NCBI GenBank assembly: GCA_027315065.1
Contig: DAHUYT010000014.1
Span: forward strand, 239 to 45,407
Reading direction: 5' to 3'
DNA length: 45,169 nt
From: Nitrososphaerota archaeon
GTDB lineage: Archaea > Thermoproteota > Nitrososphaeria > Nitrososphaerales > Nitrosopumilaceae
Shown here piece by piece: positions 6,595-14,450 of the stretch. The stretch's first letter is position 1. Every line of letters starts with the position of its first letter. Both the position numbers and the translations under genes were made by a program. A model generated the notes under the pieces. The model had not been told where the DNA came from. It made no database searches and saw only the letters and a list, made by a program, of their open reading frames with translations.

Positions 6595-6999
6595 TTAAAG
6601 ATCGCTAGTTTTCATGACCTTAACATAGTTTCTTGCTGCCCTCTCAAGTTCACGGTCGTCGGTTACCAGTACGAGGCCTAATTTTTCTGCAACTGTAAGA
6701 TAGGAGGCATCATAAGCGGTCAGTCCTTCTTTTGTAGCAAGCTCCTGCACACGTTTTTCCAGTCCTTTGATGTTAACTATATCCATGCGTTGTATCAAAA
6801 GCAGAATGGAATCAAGCAATACCGAGGATTGCTCTGCTGTGATCTTTTTTTCACGATATGAGAGTTTCCAGATGACATTTGATATTTCATAAAGAGTCAA
6901 GTCCAAGAGATGCTGCCTTTCCAGAATCCTTATCGATTGCGATTCCTTGTTTCTTACAACATTTAAAAGAGAACTTGCGTCAAAAAGCCTATCTTTCAT
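6595..6999 (-). CDS. vapC: VapC-type PIN-domain ribonuclease toxin
   Basis: A 134-residue PIN domain. The four acidic positions of the active site are visible: RLFDASSLLN (D7), YEISNVIWK (E38), TAYDASYL (D near 99) and LVTDDRELE (D near 117). PIN toxins bind Mg2+ and cut tRNA or rRNA. The ATG at 6999 lies inside the end of the vapB gene (11-nt overlap), so the two are translationally coupled. Length is normal for VapC. Confidence 0.88.
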   Translation of the reverse strand: MKDRLFDASSLLNVVRNKESQSIRILERQHLLDLTLYEISNVIWKLSYREKKITAEQSSVLLDSILLLIQRMDIVNIKGLEKRVQELATKEGLTAYDASYLTVAEKLGLVLVTDDRELERAARNYVKVMKTSDL

Positions 7000-7216
7000 T
7001 TCTTGAGGATCGTACTGCCTTTACAATCTCGTTGCTACTAACATTTTTCCGCAATACACGGCCTATCTTATCGAGATCCTTTGAAAGGCTTTCCTCCTCG
7101 ATTTTTCTTATCTCGTTTTCTATGGCTTTTCTTACAACCTCGCTTATCTTCAAGTGGTGCATCCTTGCTTTTTTTCTCAGCTCGTCTGATATCTTTGCCG
7201 AAACTACCGTGGTCAC
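6989..7216 (-). CDS. vapB: VapB-type antitoxin
   Basis: A 75-residue protein with an N-terminal ribbon-helix-helix-like segment (TTVVSAKISDELRKKARMHHLKISEVVRKAIENEI) and a charged C-terminal tail that would wrap the toxin. It starts at GTG 7216. A TATA box on the minus strand (CTTATATGG, 7238-7246) lies about 26 bp upstream, fitting a leaderless mRNA. It represses its own operon through the palindrome at 7218-7238, by analogy with the family. Confidence 0.82.
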   Translation of the reverse strand: MTTVVSAKISDELRKKARMHHLKISEVVRKAIENEIRKIEEESLSKDLDKIGRVLRKNVSSNEIVKAVRSSRNER

Positions 7217-7217
7217 A

Positions 7218-7246
7218 GTATTACTTTAGTGGTAATACCATATAAG
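7218..7246. promoter_or_regulatory. Operator between TATA box and start of first vapBC
   Basis: GTATTAC (7218-7224) and GTAATAC (7232-7238) form a perfect inverted repeat with a 7-bp spacer, lying between the minus-strand TATA box (7238-7246) and the GTG start at 7216. A VapB dimer or tetramer bound here would block initiation. Confidence 0.65.
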
Positions 7247-7350
7247 TATTATTTAGACAAATTCAAGTTATTAGTATTGATATAGTATTCTCTTTACTAT
7301 GGGATGATACAATTTCTGGAAAATATACGAAAAAAATTGTCAATTATGTT

Positions 7351-7761
7351 TTAGACCACATAGTCCTTCAGATGTACTGCATTTTGTGCTACCTCAAAGA
7401 GTCTTCGGTCAGCTGTAAGCAGCGGTATTTTACGCATCGCTGATATCTGTACATACACAGCATCATAGTATGTAACACCGATATCTCTTGCCAGCTTCAT
7501 TGACTGACTGGCAGCTTCAGAATCAAGTGTTACTAGTTCTATCTCTATCGCAAGAAAAGACTCTACTGCTTTTATGCTATCACCAAGGTCTAGACTCTTG
7601 TTCTTCCATACAGAGTTTCCAACCTCATACAGAATATGTTGTGGTGCACAAAGATCTATCTTTCCACCTAAAAATGCGTCCCTTACTCTTACTGCCTTGT
7701 CTGTGAAATCCTCATTTGAAAACCATTTTACAGCAACGCTTGCATCTAGAACAAATCTCAA
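7351..7761 (-). CDS. vapC: VapC-type PIN-domain ribonuclease toxin
   Basis: A 136-residue PIN domain with MRFVLDASVAVKWF (D6), HILYEVGNSVWK (E46), VTYYDAVYVQ (D about 99) and LLTADRRLFE (D about 117). It starts at TTG 7761, overlapping the vapB stop by 4 nt (TTGA). It is only distantly similar to the PIN protein at 6595-6999, so the two VapBC pairs are not a recent tandem duplication. Upstream 7217-7350 is an A+T-rich intergenic stretch. Confidence 0.88.
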   Translation of the reverse strand: MRFVLDASVAVKWFSNEDFTDKAVRVRDAFLGGKIDLCAPQHILYEVGNSVWKNKSLDLGDSIKAVESFLAIEIELVTLDSEAASQSMKLARDIGVTYYDAVYVQISAMRKIPLLTADRRLFEVAQNAVHLKDYVV

Positions 7762-7979
7762 GTATCACGGTCCTCTCTGACAGAGGTAGCAGCATCAAAG
7801 CCACCATACTTTGTCTTTGCCCTTATCTCATCCATGGAATGTGCTGCCTTTCTTTGCCTCTCCTCGCTTATCCTACGTCTTATGGTATCACGTATGTATT
7901 GGGACCAGTCAATATCGATCTTTTTCATGTCTTCTTTTATCTCCTTACTTATCCTAACGCTGAGGCTTGAGCTGTTCAT
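7758..7979 (-). CDS. vapB: VapB-type ribbon-helix-helix antitoxin
   Basis: A 73-residue antitoxin: MNSSSLSVRISKEIKEDM gives the DNA-binding strand and first helix, DWSQYIRDTIRRRISEERQ the second helix, and the tail ends GGFDAATSVREDRDT. ATG 7979 is preferred over an in-frame ATG at 7997 because the MNSSSLSVRIS start matches the family and the upstream codons (CNTYY) do not. It partners the adjoining VapC. Confidence 0.8.
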   Translation of the reverse strand: MNSSSLSVRISKEIKEDMKKIDIDWSQYIRDTIRRRISEERQRKAAHSMDEIRAKTKYGGFDAATSVREDRDT

Positions 7980-7984
7980 ATAAT

Positions 7985-8032
7985 ATGTATTACACATCAG
8001 TATTCATAAATGTATTGCATTTATGTATTACA
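7985..8032. promoter_or_regulatory. Operator region of second vapBC
   Basis: CATAAATG (8005-8012) and CATTTATG (8018-8025) form a perfect inverted repeat with a 5-bp spacer. Three direct copies of ATGTATT start at 7985, 8010 and 8023, and TGTATTACA occurs at 7986-7994 and 8024-8032. This dense array lies over the likely promoter of the vapB gene starting at 7979. Confidence 0.55.
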
Positions 8033-8215
8033 GTATGATTGCCAAATTTAGTCACATGTAGACCATTTCCAGTACAACCTTGTGTATGACAGCACACGGC
8101 TAATTGCCCTTTGCGCCATTGTTGTTACACTTGATTCCGTCTTTTTCAAGAAACGTAAAAGGGTCATAAAGGCAAATATTTATGATTAAAATAGGTTACA
8201 AAAGTAATCTAGCAA

Positions 8216-8806
8216 ATGTACCAGTCGCTAAAAAAAGACACGGGTTTTGTAATCAAGACAGCGATATTGTTTTGCGCTCTCTCTGCAGCGTTTTCCTTTG
8301 TAGGAATGCTCTTGCCAGAAAAAGGACCCCTCCAAAACCCAAGCGGCGGACTGAACATGCACGAGATCTCAGGGCACATCCTCTGGGGACTGGTTGCAGG
8401 CGCAGCTTTTCTTAGCCTAAGATATGTAATCATCACAGGCCTCTTTGCGGTACTCATTGATTCAGATCACCTCATTGCACTGCTGCATGTTGATGCTCTG
8501 TCAAGAATGTCACACTCACTAGCATTTGGCGCAATTGCAGTTGTAGTATTGATGGCGCTTTTTGGAAGAAAAGACTACAGGCTTGGCGCAGCAGCCTTTG
8601 CAGGGATACTATCACACCTCTCCTTTGACACATTTGCGGGAAATGACGGCAAGTTTCCATTATTTACACCGCTTTACAACCGCCCCATCATATTTCCAAA
8701 CCAGGACTGGATCTATTTTGAGGTTGCAGCGGTTGTAATAGTTGGAATTGTGACCATCCTAGCAAGAAGAAAGGAAATGCAGGTACAGAACACAATTACA
8801 AAATAA
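8216..8806 (+). CDS. YdjM/DUF457-like membrane metal-dependent hydrolase, intact copy
   Basis: A 196-residue polytopic membrane protein. Conserved metal-ligand-like motifs sit in loops: HEISGHILWG (about 48-57), LIDSDHLIALLH (about 81-92), SRMSH and ILSHLSFDTFAGN. The pattern H-x3-GH, D-x-DH, SH-x2-FD is that of the YdjM/DUF457/DUF4184 group of predicted membrane-bound hydrolases. Hydrophobic segments near residues 12-32, 52-80, 95-115 and 170-186 supply the membrane spans. One further near-complete copy and two remnants lie at 26.1, 31.3 and 10.1 kb. Similarity to the 26.1-kb copy continues about 80 bp past the stop. The physiological role of the family is unclear. Confidence 0.8.
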   Translation: MYQSLKKDTGFVIKTAILFCALSAAFSFVGMLLPEKGPLQNPSGGLNMHEISGHILWGLVAGAAFLSLRYVIITGLFAVLIDSDHLIALLHVDALSRMSHSLAFGAIAVVVLMALFGRKDYRLGAAAFAGILSHLSFDTFAGNDGKFPLFTPLYNRPIIFPNQDWIYFEVAAVVIVGIVTILARRKEMQVQNTITK

Positions 8807-8893
8807 AACGCTAGACTATGGAATGATGATAGTTTCTTGAAATCATGTTGCTGGTAATATCATTATGACCTGACAAGCAGTAGAGCCTAATGG

Positions 8894-9493
8894 CTAAACT
8901 TCCAGTACATATTTCCTGGCTTTGGCCAAAAAATCCACAATATCGTTCTCCCTTGCCAGTTTATCAAGATAGGTATTATCGATAGAATCAGAGAATATTT
9001 TCAGCAGTGCAATGCTCTCCTCCATGTCTCTTTGAGTATTGCTTTTCCAGAACTTGGCAGAATACAGCCTGTTCTGTATTAGATCTTCAGGCGCTGCCAC
9101 CCTAAGCTCGTAACCCTTCACTTTGAATTTCCTTAGCTTACCTACATCTCCGCTGTAGGACGCCTGTATGACTTGTATGACAATGTTTAGGTCACTGTTG
9201 AACCACAGCGTATTTCCTTTTTTTCCAAATTCAAATTTATTGAGCAATTTTTCAGTTATTGCCTTGTTGTCTACTAGCAAATCAATATCTGAAGTGGCAA
9301 ATGTCCCTGCCGTATAGAGATCTATTGCCTCCCCACCTACTAGAATTGCGCCAGCCGCATTTTCTTTTAGTTTTGACGTAAGAAATCCAAGGAAGAGGAT
9401 CCTTCGTTTAAATGGATCTTTTTCGTCTTTTAACTCCTTATATTCTGGAGATGTCCTGAATCTAGAGCGTTTTTGAGATACCACGTTTATCAC
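8894..9493 (-). CDS. AbiEii-like nucleotidyltransferase toxin
   Basis: A 199-residue nucleotidyltransferase. The signature AILVGGEAIDLYTAGTFATS followed by DIDLLVD contains the GG turn and the metal-binding Asp pair. A central substrate region and VAAPEDLIQNRLYSAKFWKS with a later RDMEESIALL helix match AbiEii/DUF6036-type proteins. The ATG at 9493 overlaps the stop of the upstream wHTH gene by 4 nt, giving the antitoxin-first order of AbiE operons. Mode of action would be nucleotide transfer to a cellular target. It is not closely similar to the 1629-2141 protein, so this is an independent TA lineage. Confidence 0.78.
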   Translation of the reverse strand: MINVVSQKRSRFRTSPEYKELKDEKDPFKRRILFLGFLTSKLKENAAGAILVGGEAIDLYTAGTFATSDIDLLVDNKAITEKLLNKFEFGKKGNTLWFNSDLNIVIQVIQASYSGDVGKLRKFKVKGYELRVAAPEDLIQNRLYSAKFWKSNTQRDMEESIALLKIFSDSIDNTYLDKLARENDIVDFLAKARKYVLEV

Positions 9494-9993
9494 AGTGTCC
9501 TTAGAATAAATGTACCATCTTTTAGTTCAAATAATTCATTGAAGGCCATTTCTGCAGATGTAACAAGTACAGCAAGCTCCCCTTTTACCCTTTTAGACAT
9601 TATCTTGTCAACATTTTGCTTCTCATCTACATTTCTAAATTTTGATCTGCCTAATTGAAGTCTGACAATTTTTTCCATTCGCTCAGCTTGCATCTCAGTT
9701 GACATCCACTTTTCCAAATCAACTGGCTTTGTCTTTTGTTTTAATGACCTCAAAAAGTTAGCCGCAGCTCTTCCTGCTACATTTGAAAGTTTATAGAATG
9801 TTTGATTGTGCCCCTTTATTTCAGATTCGACAATTCTAAACTCTAATAGTTCTGTTAAACAGCGATATGTTGCAGCTGGGTCCAGTCCTTTAGTCATGGC
9901 AATCTGATAGGCCGTAATGGGCTGCTTTGCATCTACTAGTGCGTCTAATGTCAAAAATCGAGTCCTTCCCCCAAGTAAAATCTCAGCTTTCAT
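9490..9993 (-). CDS. Winged-helix antitoxin partner of nucleotidyltransferase
   Basis: A 167-residue protein beginning MKAEILLGGRTRFLTLDALV, then a winged helix (TAYQIAMTKGLDPAATYRCL as recognition region, LLEFRIVESEIKGHNQTFYKLS as wing) and a helical C-terminus. A longer frame extends to 10104, but its extra codons overlap a remnant of the YdjM-like gene. The minus-strand TATA box TTATATAG (10024-10031) would place the transcript start near 10002, which supports the ATG at 9993 over those at 10014 or further out. It likely represses its own operon through the palindrome at 10038-10052 and neutralises the downstream toxin. Confidence 0.7.
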   Translation of the reverse strand: MKAEILLGGRTRFLTLDALVDAKQPITAYQIAMTKGLDPAATYRCLTELLEFRIVESEIKGHNQTFYKLSNVAGRAAANFLRSLKQKTKPVDLEKWMSTEMQAERMEKIVRLQLGRSKFRNVDEKQNVDKIMSKRVKGELAVLVTSAEMAFNELFELKDGTFILRTL

Positions 9994-10023
9994 TTGTGTA
10001 TCTAAGATTAACATGTGCCTAGC

Positions 10024-10052
10024 ACTATATAAGAACTTAGATTTTAAATCTA
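10024..10052. promoter_or_regulatory. Palindrome just upstream of TATA box of second AbiE-like operon
   Basis: TAGATTT-T-AAATCTA (10038-10052) is a perfect inverted repeat lying directly upstream of the minus-strand TATA element (10024-10031). The layout copies the one at 901-929: palindrome, then TATA, then a leaderless or near-leaderless start, although the palindrome sequence differs. Confidence 0.6.
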
Positions 10053-10087
10053 TGTAATACCAGATATTGCCGATAAAGGACTGAAGA

Positions 10088-10187
10088 AGGTTCCCGCTCT
10101 GCACCGTTTTACAACCATCAGATTATCTTCCAAAATATAGACTTGATATATTTTGAGGCGGCAGCTGTTGTCATAGTGGGGGGGGTA
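10088..10187 (+). pseudogene. C-terminal remnant of the YdjM-like hydrolase gene
   Basis: About 100 bp closely match 26546-26640 of the second hydrolase copy, through CAGATTATCTTCCAAAATAT and then a TATTTTGAGGC-GCAGCTGTTG stretch. A substitution turns TGG into a TGA-type stop in the frame, and the copy ends in a run of eight G (10178-10185). It is a non-functional fragment. Confidence 0.8.
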
Positions 10188-10283
10188 AGCTATACGTTAC
10201 ATTGAGCAAGGATGATGATTTGTTTGAGTGCAGACAACGAAAGCAACGAACACGAACATATTTCATAATTTGTTGCCGGACGA

Positions 10284-10655
10284 TCATGGACAAAGATAAA
10301 CATGGTTTAGAAGGTCAACCTGAGCATGCGTAAAATCATATGACCATGAGATTGTTTTATTGCTTATAGTGACTTTAGTGAGTTTGGGAAAAATTTCAGG
10401 CTGAGGATTAAATACTATCCATATGCCATAACCAATTTGAAACTCCAAATTGGGAAAATAGATGCGTATTGTTGATGTACCGTTGCCACGGAGTTCATAC
10501 TCGCCATCTAACACCTCTCGATGGATCCCAACCATTCCTACAATTGAAAGATTTTTGTCCAGTTGCAAATCTATTGTTTTATAGTTGCAATCTGGAATCG
10601 GATTCTGAATAGGAAAGTAAGCAATATCTGGAAGTGGCACGTTTCCCCACGTCAT
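10284..10655 (-). CDS. Unknown 123-residue beta-rich protein
   Basis: I do not recognise this protein. It starts MTWGNVPLPDIAYFPIQNP, has no signal peptide or membrane span, and alternates short hydrophobic strands with glycine/asparagine turns (ELRGNGTSTIRIYFPNLEFQ, KLTKVTISNKTISWSYDF), suggesting a beta-sandwich. It ends LLNHVYLCP. It lies alone between the hydrolase remnant and a secreted-protein gene and could be a C-terminal domain detached from a larger protein. Coding character is plausible but unproven. Confidence 0.45.
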   Translation of the reverse strand: MTWGNVPLPDIAYFPIQNPIPDCNYKTIDLQLDKNLSIVGMVGIHREVLDGEYELRGNGTSTIRIYFPNLEFQIGYGIWIVFNPQPEIFPKLTKVTISNKTISWSYDFTHAQVDLLNHVYLCP

Positions 10656-10848
10656 AAGACACAGATTGTTTGTTTCTACTTAAGTTGTTCCTTTTAATTT
10701 TACGGATGTTCAAAAAATCATGTCTTTACATCTTTTATTTTACATTTTTTCATATTCAGTCAATGTTTGACCAAATTTTTTTCAAAATTTTTGTCACTGC
10801 AAGAGGCAGCAGATAGAAATTATAGTATTTCTCTGCAAAGGCCGATCA

Positions 10849-12546
10849 TCAAAAGTTGTTATGGCGTACCAAGCCCAACTCTTCAACAAGATTCATTGCC
10901 TTTTGGGCCTCGACAAGTTTTGCCTGTTCCTCCTGCGAAATGTCCTGCCTGTTTAGCTGTTGTACTGTAAAGAGAAAATAGTTGTGGTCTGTTACTGCAG
11001 GCTGGGCAATCTTCTTGGCAAGGTTGCACACAAGTTCTCCCATCAAGTTTCCTGACTTGTCTGATTCCACCATGGTAAGCTTATCCGTGCCCTTGTCATA
11101 TACCCAGTTTATGTCAAGTGAAGTGTAAATGTCATGCATGCTGTGAAGCTTGTTGAGTAGGTTTGGGATATAGTATCCGTCATTGTCTAGGATCTGCTCC
11201 AGAGTAACATAATCACCATACTGGTTGGTCGGCACCTTCTTTACTGGTACTGGTGCGTTGGGGTCTACAATTACAATTGCACCCCAGATTGGCACGTCAC
11301 CTAGAGCTAACTTGTCATCCCACATCCTCATTATCAGACTAGAGTCAGGCATTGTCTTTTGCGGGACCAATGTAAAGTTGGCATATATGTAGTTGCCCTC
11401 CAGTTTGGTGTTCACCGAGGCCTTGTTGAATATATTGTTGGGATCATGTGTTATTTGCCCTCTGTACTTGTCCCAGCTAATCCACGTGTCCGCGTTTGCA
11501 GCAGAGGGATCTCCCTTGAAGTGAAAATACATTACAACATCTGATATAGTATATGCACCTCTCTCGTCAAATATCTTAAAACCAAAGTTTGCAGGCTCTC
11601 CTATCTTTAGCACCTGTTGGGGTATTGTTGTAGAATAATTCTCAATGTCAAACGACTTGCCGTTTATTGTTATGCCACCTCCAAACTTATAGTTGTAGTC
11701 GTTTCCTATGCTCGGGGGATCAAATATGTCAGAGTACTTTCCAGATCCCAGAACACCGAGCAGGACTGAGCCGGGCCGAATTAGTCCGCCCCCTCCTCCT
11801 CCGGGAGCACTTCCGGCATTGAGAAATGTGCTCCCAGTAACTCCGTTGTATACTACATCCACCCTATCACCATACTGCGAAGGTACTCCACCAAGCGAAT
11901 GGTTTGGGTTTGGAGTAACAAGCTCATTTTCCACATCGAGGTTGTTGAGGTCCTCGATCGTAACAATGTCTCCACCATTTACGCTAATTGAGCTGCCGTT
12001 GACAGAAGGTCCTGTCGTAAAATGCAATGTGTTTGTAAATATTCCAGTGTTTTTTCCAGTCTCTGTCAGGTTCATAAAGATGCCAGTGTTGTCTGTCGTG
12101 GAAAAGACTGCAATTCCGTTGACGCTTACAGGTCCGCTGATTATGGTCTCTACTGCATTTGGATTAGTATTCAACGATGGATCGTTTATACCAACAGTCT
12201 GCGAGCTCGATGTGCCATATAGTTCAGTCCCGTTTGTAAAGATGACATTGCCGGTAAATGTGCCGCTGTCGCCAGATTCTGTAAGTGTCAGAGTTATTCC
12301 GGTAGGATCAGACGTAGAGTTTACAAGTACTGTTATCTGTTGGTTTGGAATTCCATTTCCTGCAAGATGGGTATCGGTTACAGTAAACTGCGGTATGGAA
12401 GTAAATGTGTTAATTCCACCATCAAATATGCTGTGATTTGGAGTATCCCAAACAATTGTGGTTGCCGCATATGCAGGAGGTAATGAGAAAAGGCACATGG
12501 AAAATAGTACTACAGATACAGCTACAAGCGATATCCAATTTTTCAT
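10849..12546 (-). CDS. Large secreted surface protein
   Basis: A 565-residue exported protein. The ATG at 12546 begins MKNWISLVAVSVVLFSMCLF, a classical signal peptide ending near SLPPAYAATT. A TTG three codons upstream is less likely. The first half is beta-rich with repeated blocks of the type LTLTESGDSGTFTGNVIFTN and MNLTETGKNTGIFTNTLHFT, a repeat seen in archaeal surface proteins. A glycine hinge (SAPGGGGGGLIRPGS) separates it from a second region (GVLGSGKYSDIFDPPSIGND, then FGFKIFDERGAYTISDV). No C-terminal membrane span is seen, so it may be released or held by other S-layer components. Many N-x-S/T sites suggest glycosylation. Substrate or function is unknown. Confidence 0.85.
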   Translation of the reverse strand: MKNWISLVAVSVVLFSMCLFSLPPAYAATTIVWDTPNHSIFDGGINTFTSIPQFTVTDTHLAGNGIPNQQITVLVNSTSDPTGITLTLTESGDSGTFTGNVIFTNGTELYGTSSSQTVGINDPSLNTNPNAVETIISGPVSVNGIAVFSTTDNTGIFMNLTETGKNTGIFTNTLHFTTGPSVNGSSISVNGGDIVTIEDLNNLDVENELVTPNPNHSLGGVPSQYGDRVDVVYNGVTGSTFLNAGSAPGGGGGGLIRPGSVLLGVLGSGKYSDIFDPPSIGNDYNYKFGGGITINGKSFDIENYSTTIPQQVLKIGEPANFGFKIFDERGAYTISDVVMYFHFKGDPSAANADTWISWDKYRGQITHDPNNIFNKASVNTKLEGNYIYANFTLVPQKTMPDSSLIMRMWDDKLALGDVPIWGAIVIVDPNAPVPVKKVPTNQYGDYVTLEQILDNDGYYIPNLLNKLHSMHDIYTSLDINWVYDKGTDKLTMVESDKSGNLMGELVCNLAKKIAQPAVTDHNYFLFTVQQLNRQDISQEEQAKLVEAQKAMNLVEELGLVRHNNF

Positions 12547-12776
12547 TACCCACAAGTAAATCCACTTCGACTTATTTCTCCTTTATTACTTTGAATTTAA
12601 ATACTTTGTAATAAATTTAGATTGTAACTATATTTGAGAATTTTTTTCATGAAATTAATTTTATAACATAAAAATTCTCAATACATAACCTGACAAAAAG
12701 AAATCCTTAAGAAGTTATAGGCAAATTATGTGCTAGGTGGGATGTTGGAGTTAGGTTTAATCTATTTGTAGTAATT

Positions 12777-14417
12777 TTGGCCGTTGCTCTCTTTTCTGTA
12801 TTTAATTCTGCCTTTGCTGTCAATCCACCAGATAGTACACCTATTGGTGCCAAGACATATGCAGCCACCCCGGTAAAGGTAACAGACTGCACACCATATG
12901 GAGGAGACCCAAACCAGGACGGCATATGTGCACATTGGAAGGATGGAACTTATGGACCTGGGCTACACGTCAATTTCAATGACAGCTCAATTGGCGGAGT
13001 AACAGTTCATTACAGGTATGACCTTCCATGTACTCCAGGAAACACTCTAGCTAACGACCCGACCGGCTACACAGTATGTCCTTCCACTAGCCAAAAAGAC
13101 ATCTACTTGGAACTTGATTGTATGACAGGACAGTGCCCCCAGCCTCAGGCTATTTATGATGTTGTAAGCGCATTCAATGCACACGGAATACATTTACACG
13201 TCCAGATGGGCGAGAACGCATCGTCTGGTAGCGGTGACATCGGCGTCCACTTTTGTGATGTAAAGCGAGTTACAACAAATTATGATAGTGCAGGAGATGT
13301 TTGCACAAGTACAACTACAAATTATCAGAGTTACCCGGATCTAAAACAGAATTTCTTTGGAACCGTCGATGAGAGAGCAGGCAACACATCGCTGTGTCCG
13401 CTAAACGGTGTACCTCCTGGCTATTCGCCGTCCAACGCGAATTCGTTTAACTGTCTTACTGCAAAAAGGCAGGTCTTCCATTATGGAATGTTTGTCGACT
13501 ATCAGATTTCTGGTTCAGACTCTGCTGGATGGGCAGAGGTATTTGGCAATGACCTGATCATATCTCTTGGTGGCTTTACAAACGGCGTAGGAAGTTTGGA
13601 TGAGCAGGAAGGCACACTTATGCATGAGCTTGGCCACAACTTGGCTCTGAATCACGGAGGTGTAAATGACGCAAACAACTGCAAGCCAAATTACCTTAGC
13701 GTAATGAATTATGTGTACATGTTTCAAGAGAGTGCCGATTCTTGCAGGCCACTTGATTATTCCAACACTGCATTGAGTAACTTGAACGAAGGTTCACTTA
13801 GCGATTCAAACATTGGAAGCTATCCATATCCATCTGGCTCCTCATGCCAAGGCGAGAGAAAGATTTTCTGGTCATCCCCAACTGGAACCACGCTGAGTGG
13901 TACAACTGGTGTTACAGATGACTGGGACAATAACGGAATCGATAGCAACACATACTCGCAGGTACTAAATAATGTAGGATCATCATGCTCTGCTTCTACC
14001 ACACCTATAACCCTGACAGGTTTCAATGACTGGGCCTTTCTTGCCAATGGTAATTCTGCTTTAGGCTTTCCAGAGCCGTTAAATTTCAGAACCAGCACGA
14101 ACTTTTACCAGACCGTACTTCCTGCAAGCGGCCTAGATTCTGATGTATACACACAAGGTGACAATCATGAAGATTTTCCATTGCTTCATGTCCAGTCGGT
14201 ACTAGTGAAAAATCAAACAAATGGTAGTGGTCAAGGAACTGGACCAGGGAATCAAACAAATGGTAGTGGTCAAGGAACTGGACAAGTTAATGGCGAACAA
14301 TATACCGATTCCGATAATCCGTATGGTCCACTTCAGATGATAGGATGGGGAGGCGGATTGGTAGTGGCAGGAATATTGACTGGCATCGGGGTATGGACTG
14401 CTGTAAGACGCAGATGA
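12777..14417 (+). CDS. Secreted metzincin-like zinc metalloprotease, membrane-anchored
   Basis: A 546-residue exported protein with the zinc motif LMHELGHNLALNHGG (near residue 282) and a Met-turn SVMNYVYMF about 25 residues later, diagnostic of metzincins. The usual glycine of HEXXHXXGXXH is alanine. A linker with two identical NQTNGSGQGTG repeats precedes a C-terminal membrane span (GGGLVVAGILTGIGVWTAV) and RRR anchor. The start is unclear: TTG 12777 gives a signal peptide lacking its positive n-region, whereas the frame continues upstream (RWDVGVRFNLFVVI) to a non-standard ATA at 12717. The ORF start may have mutated or been mis-sequenced. It lies 33 bp before the giant subtilase gene and may be co-transcribed. 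Confidence 0.85.
   Translation: MAVALFSVFNSAFAVNPPDSTPIGAKTYAATPVKVTDCTPYGGDPNQDGICAHWKDGTYGPGLHVNFNDSSIGGVTVHYRYDLPCTPGNTLANDPTGYTVCPSTSQKDIYLELDCMTGQCPQPQAIYDVVSAFNAHGIHLHVQMGENASSGSGDIGVHFCDVKRVTTNYDSAGDVCTSTTTNYQSYPDLKQNFFGTVDERAGNTSLCPLNGVPPGYSPSNANSFNCLTAKRQVFHYGMFVDYQISGSDSAGWAEVFGNDLIISLGGFTNGVGSLDEQEGTLMHELGHNLALNHGGVNDANNCKPNYLSVMNYVYMFQESADSCRPLDYSNTALSNLNEGSLSDSNIGSYPYPSGSSCQGERKIFWSSPTGTTLSGTTGVTDDWDNNGIDSNTYSQVLNNVGSSCSASTTPITLTGFNDWAFLANGNSALGFPEPLNFRTSTNFYQTVLPASGLDSDVYTQGDNHEDFPLLHVQSVLVKNQTNGSGQGTGPGNQTNGSGQGTGQVNGEQYTDSDNPYGPLQMIGWGGGLVVAGILTGIGVWTAVRRR
14211..14282 (+). repeat. 33-bp coding direct repeat in metalloprotease linker
   Basis: Two identical 33-bp copies (14211-14243 and 14250-14282) with a 39-bp period encode NQTNGSGQGTG twice. 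They form a flexible, glycosylatable spacer between the protease and its membrane anchor and could expand or contract by slippage. Confidence 0.9.
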
Positions 14418-14450
14418 ATAAAACACCATACTTTTTAAAAGGATAACAAG

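Noticed and set aside
9994-10104. An N-terminal extension of the wHTH antitoxin to 10104.
   Set aside because: The extra codons run through the TATA box, the palindrome and a fragment of the YdjM-like pseudogene on the opposite strand.
11708-12436. A 242-codon plus-strand frame inside the secreted protein gene at 10849-12546.
   Set aside because: Proline/valine-rich antisense shadow of a Thr/Gly-rich surface protein; the minus-strand gene has a signal peptide and coherent repeats.
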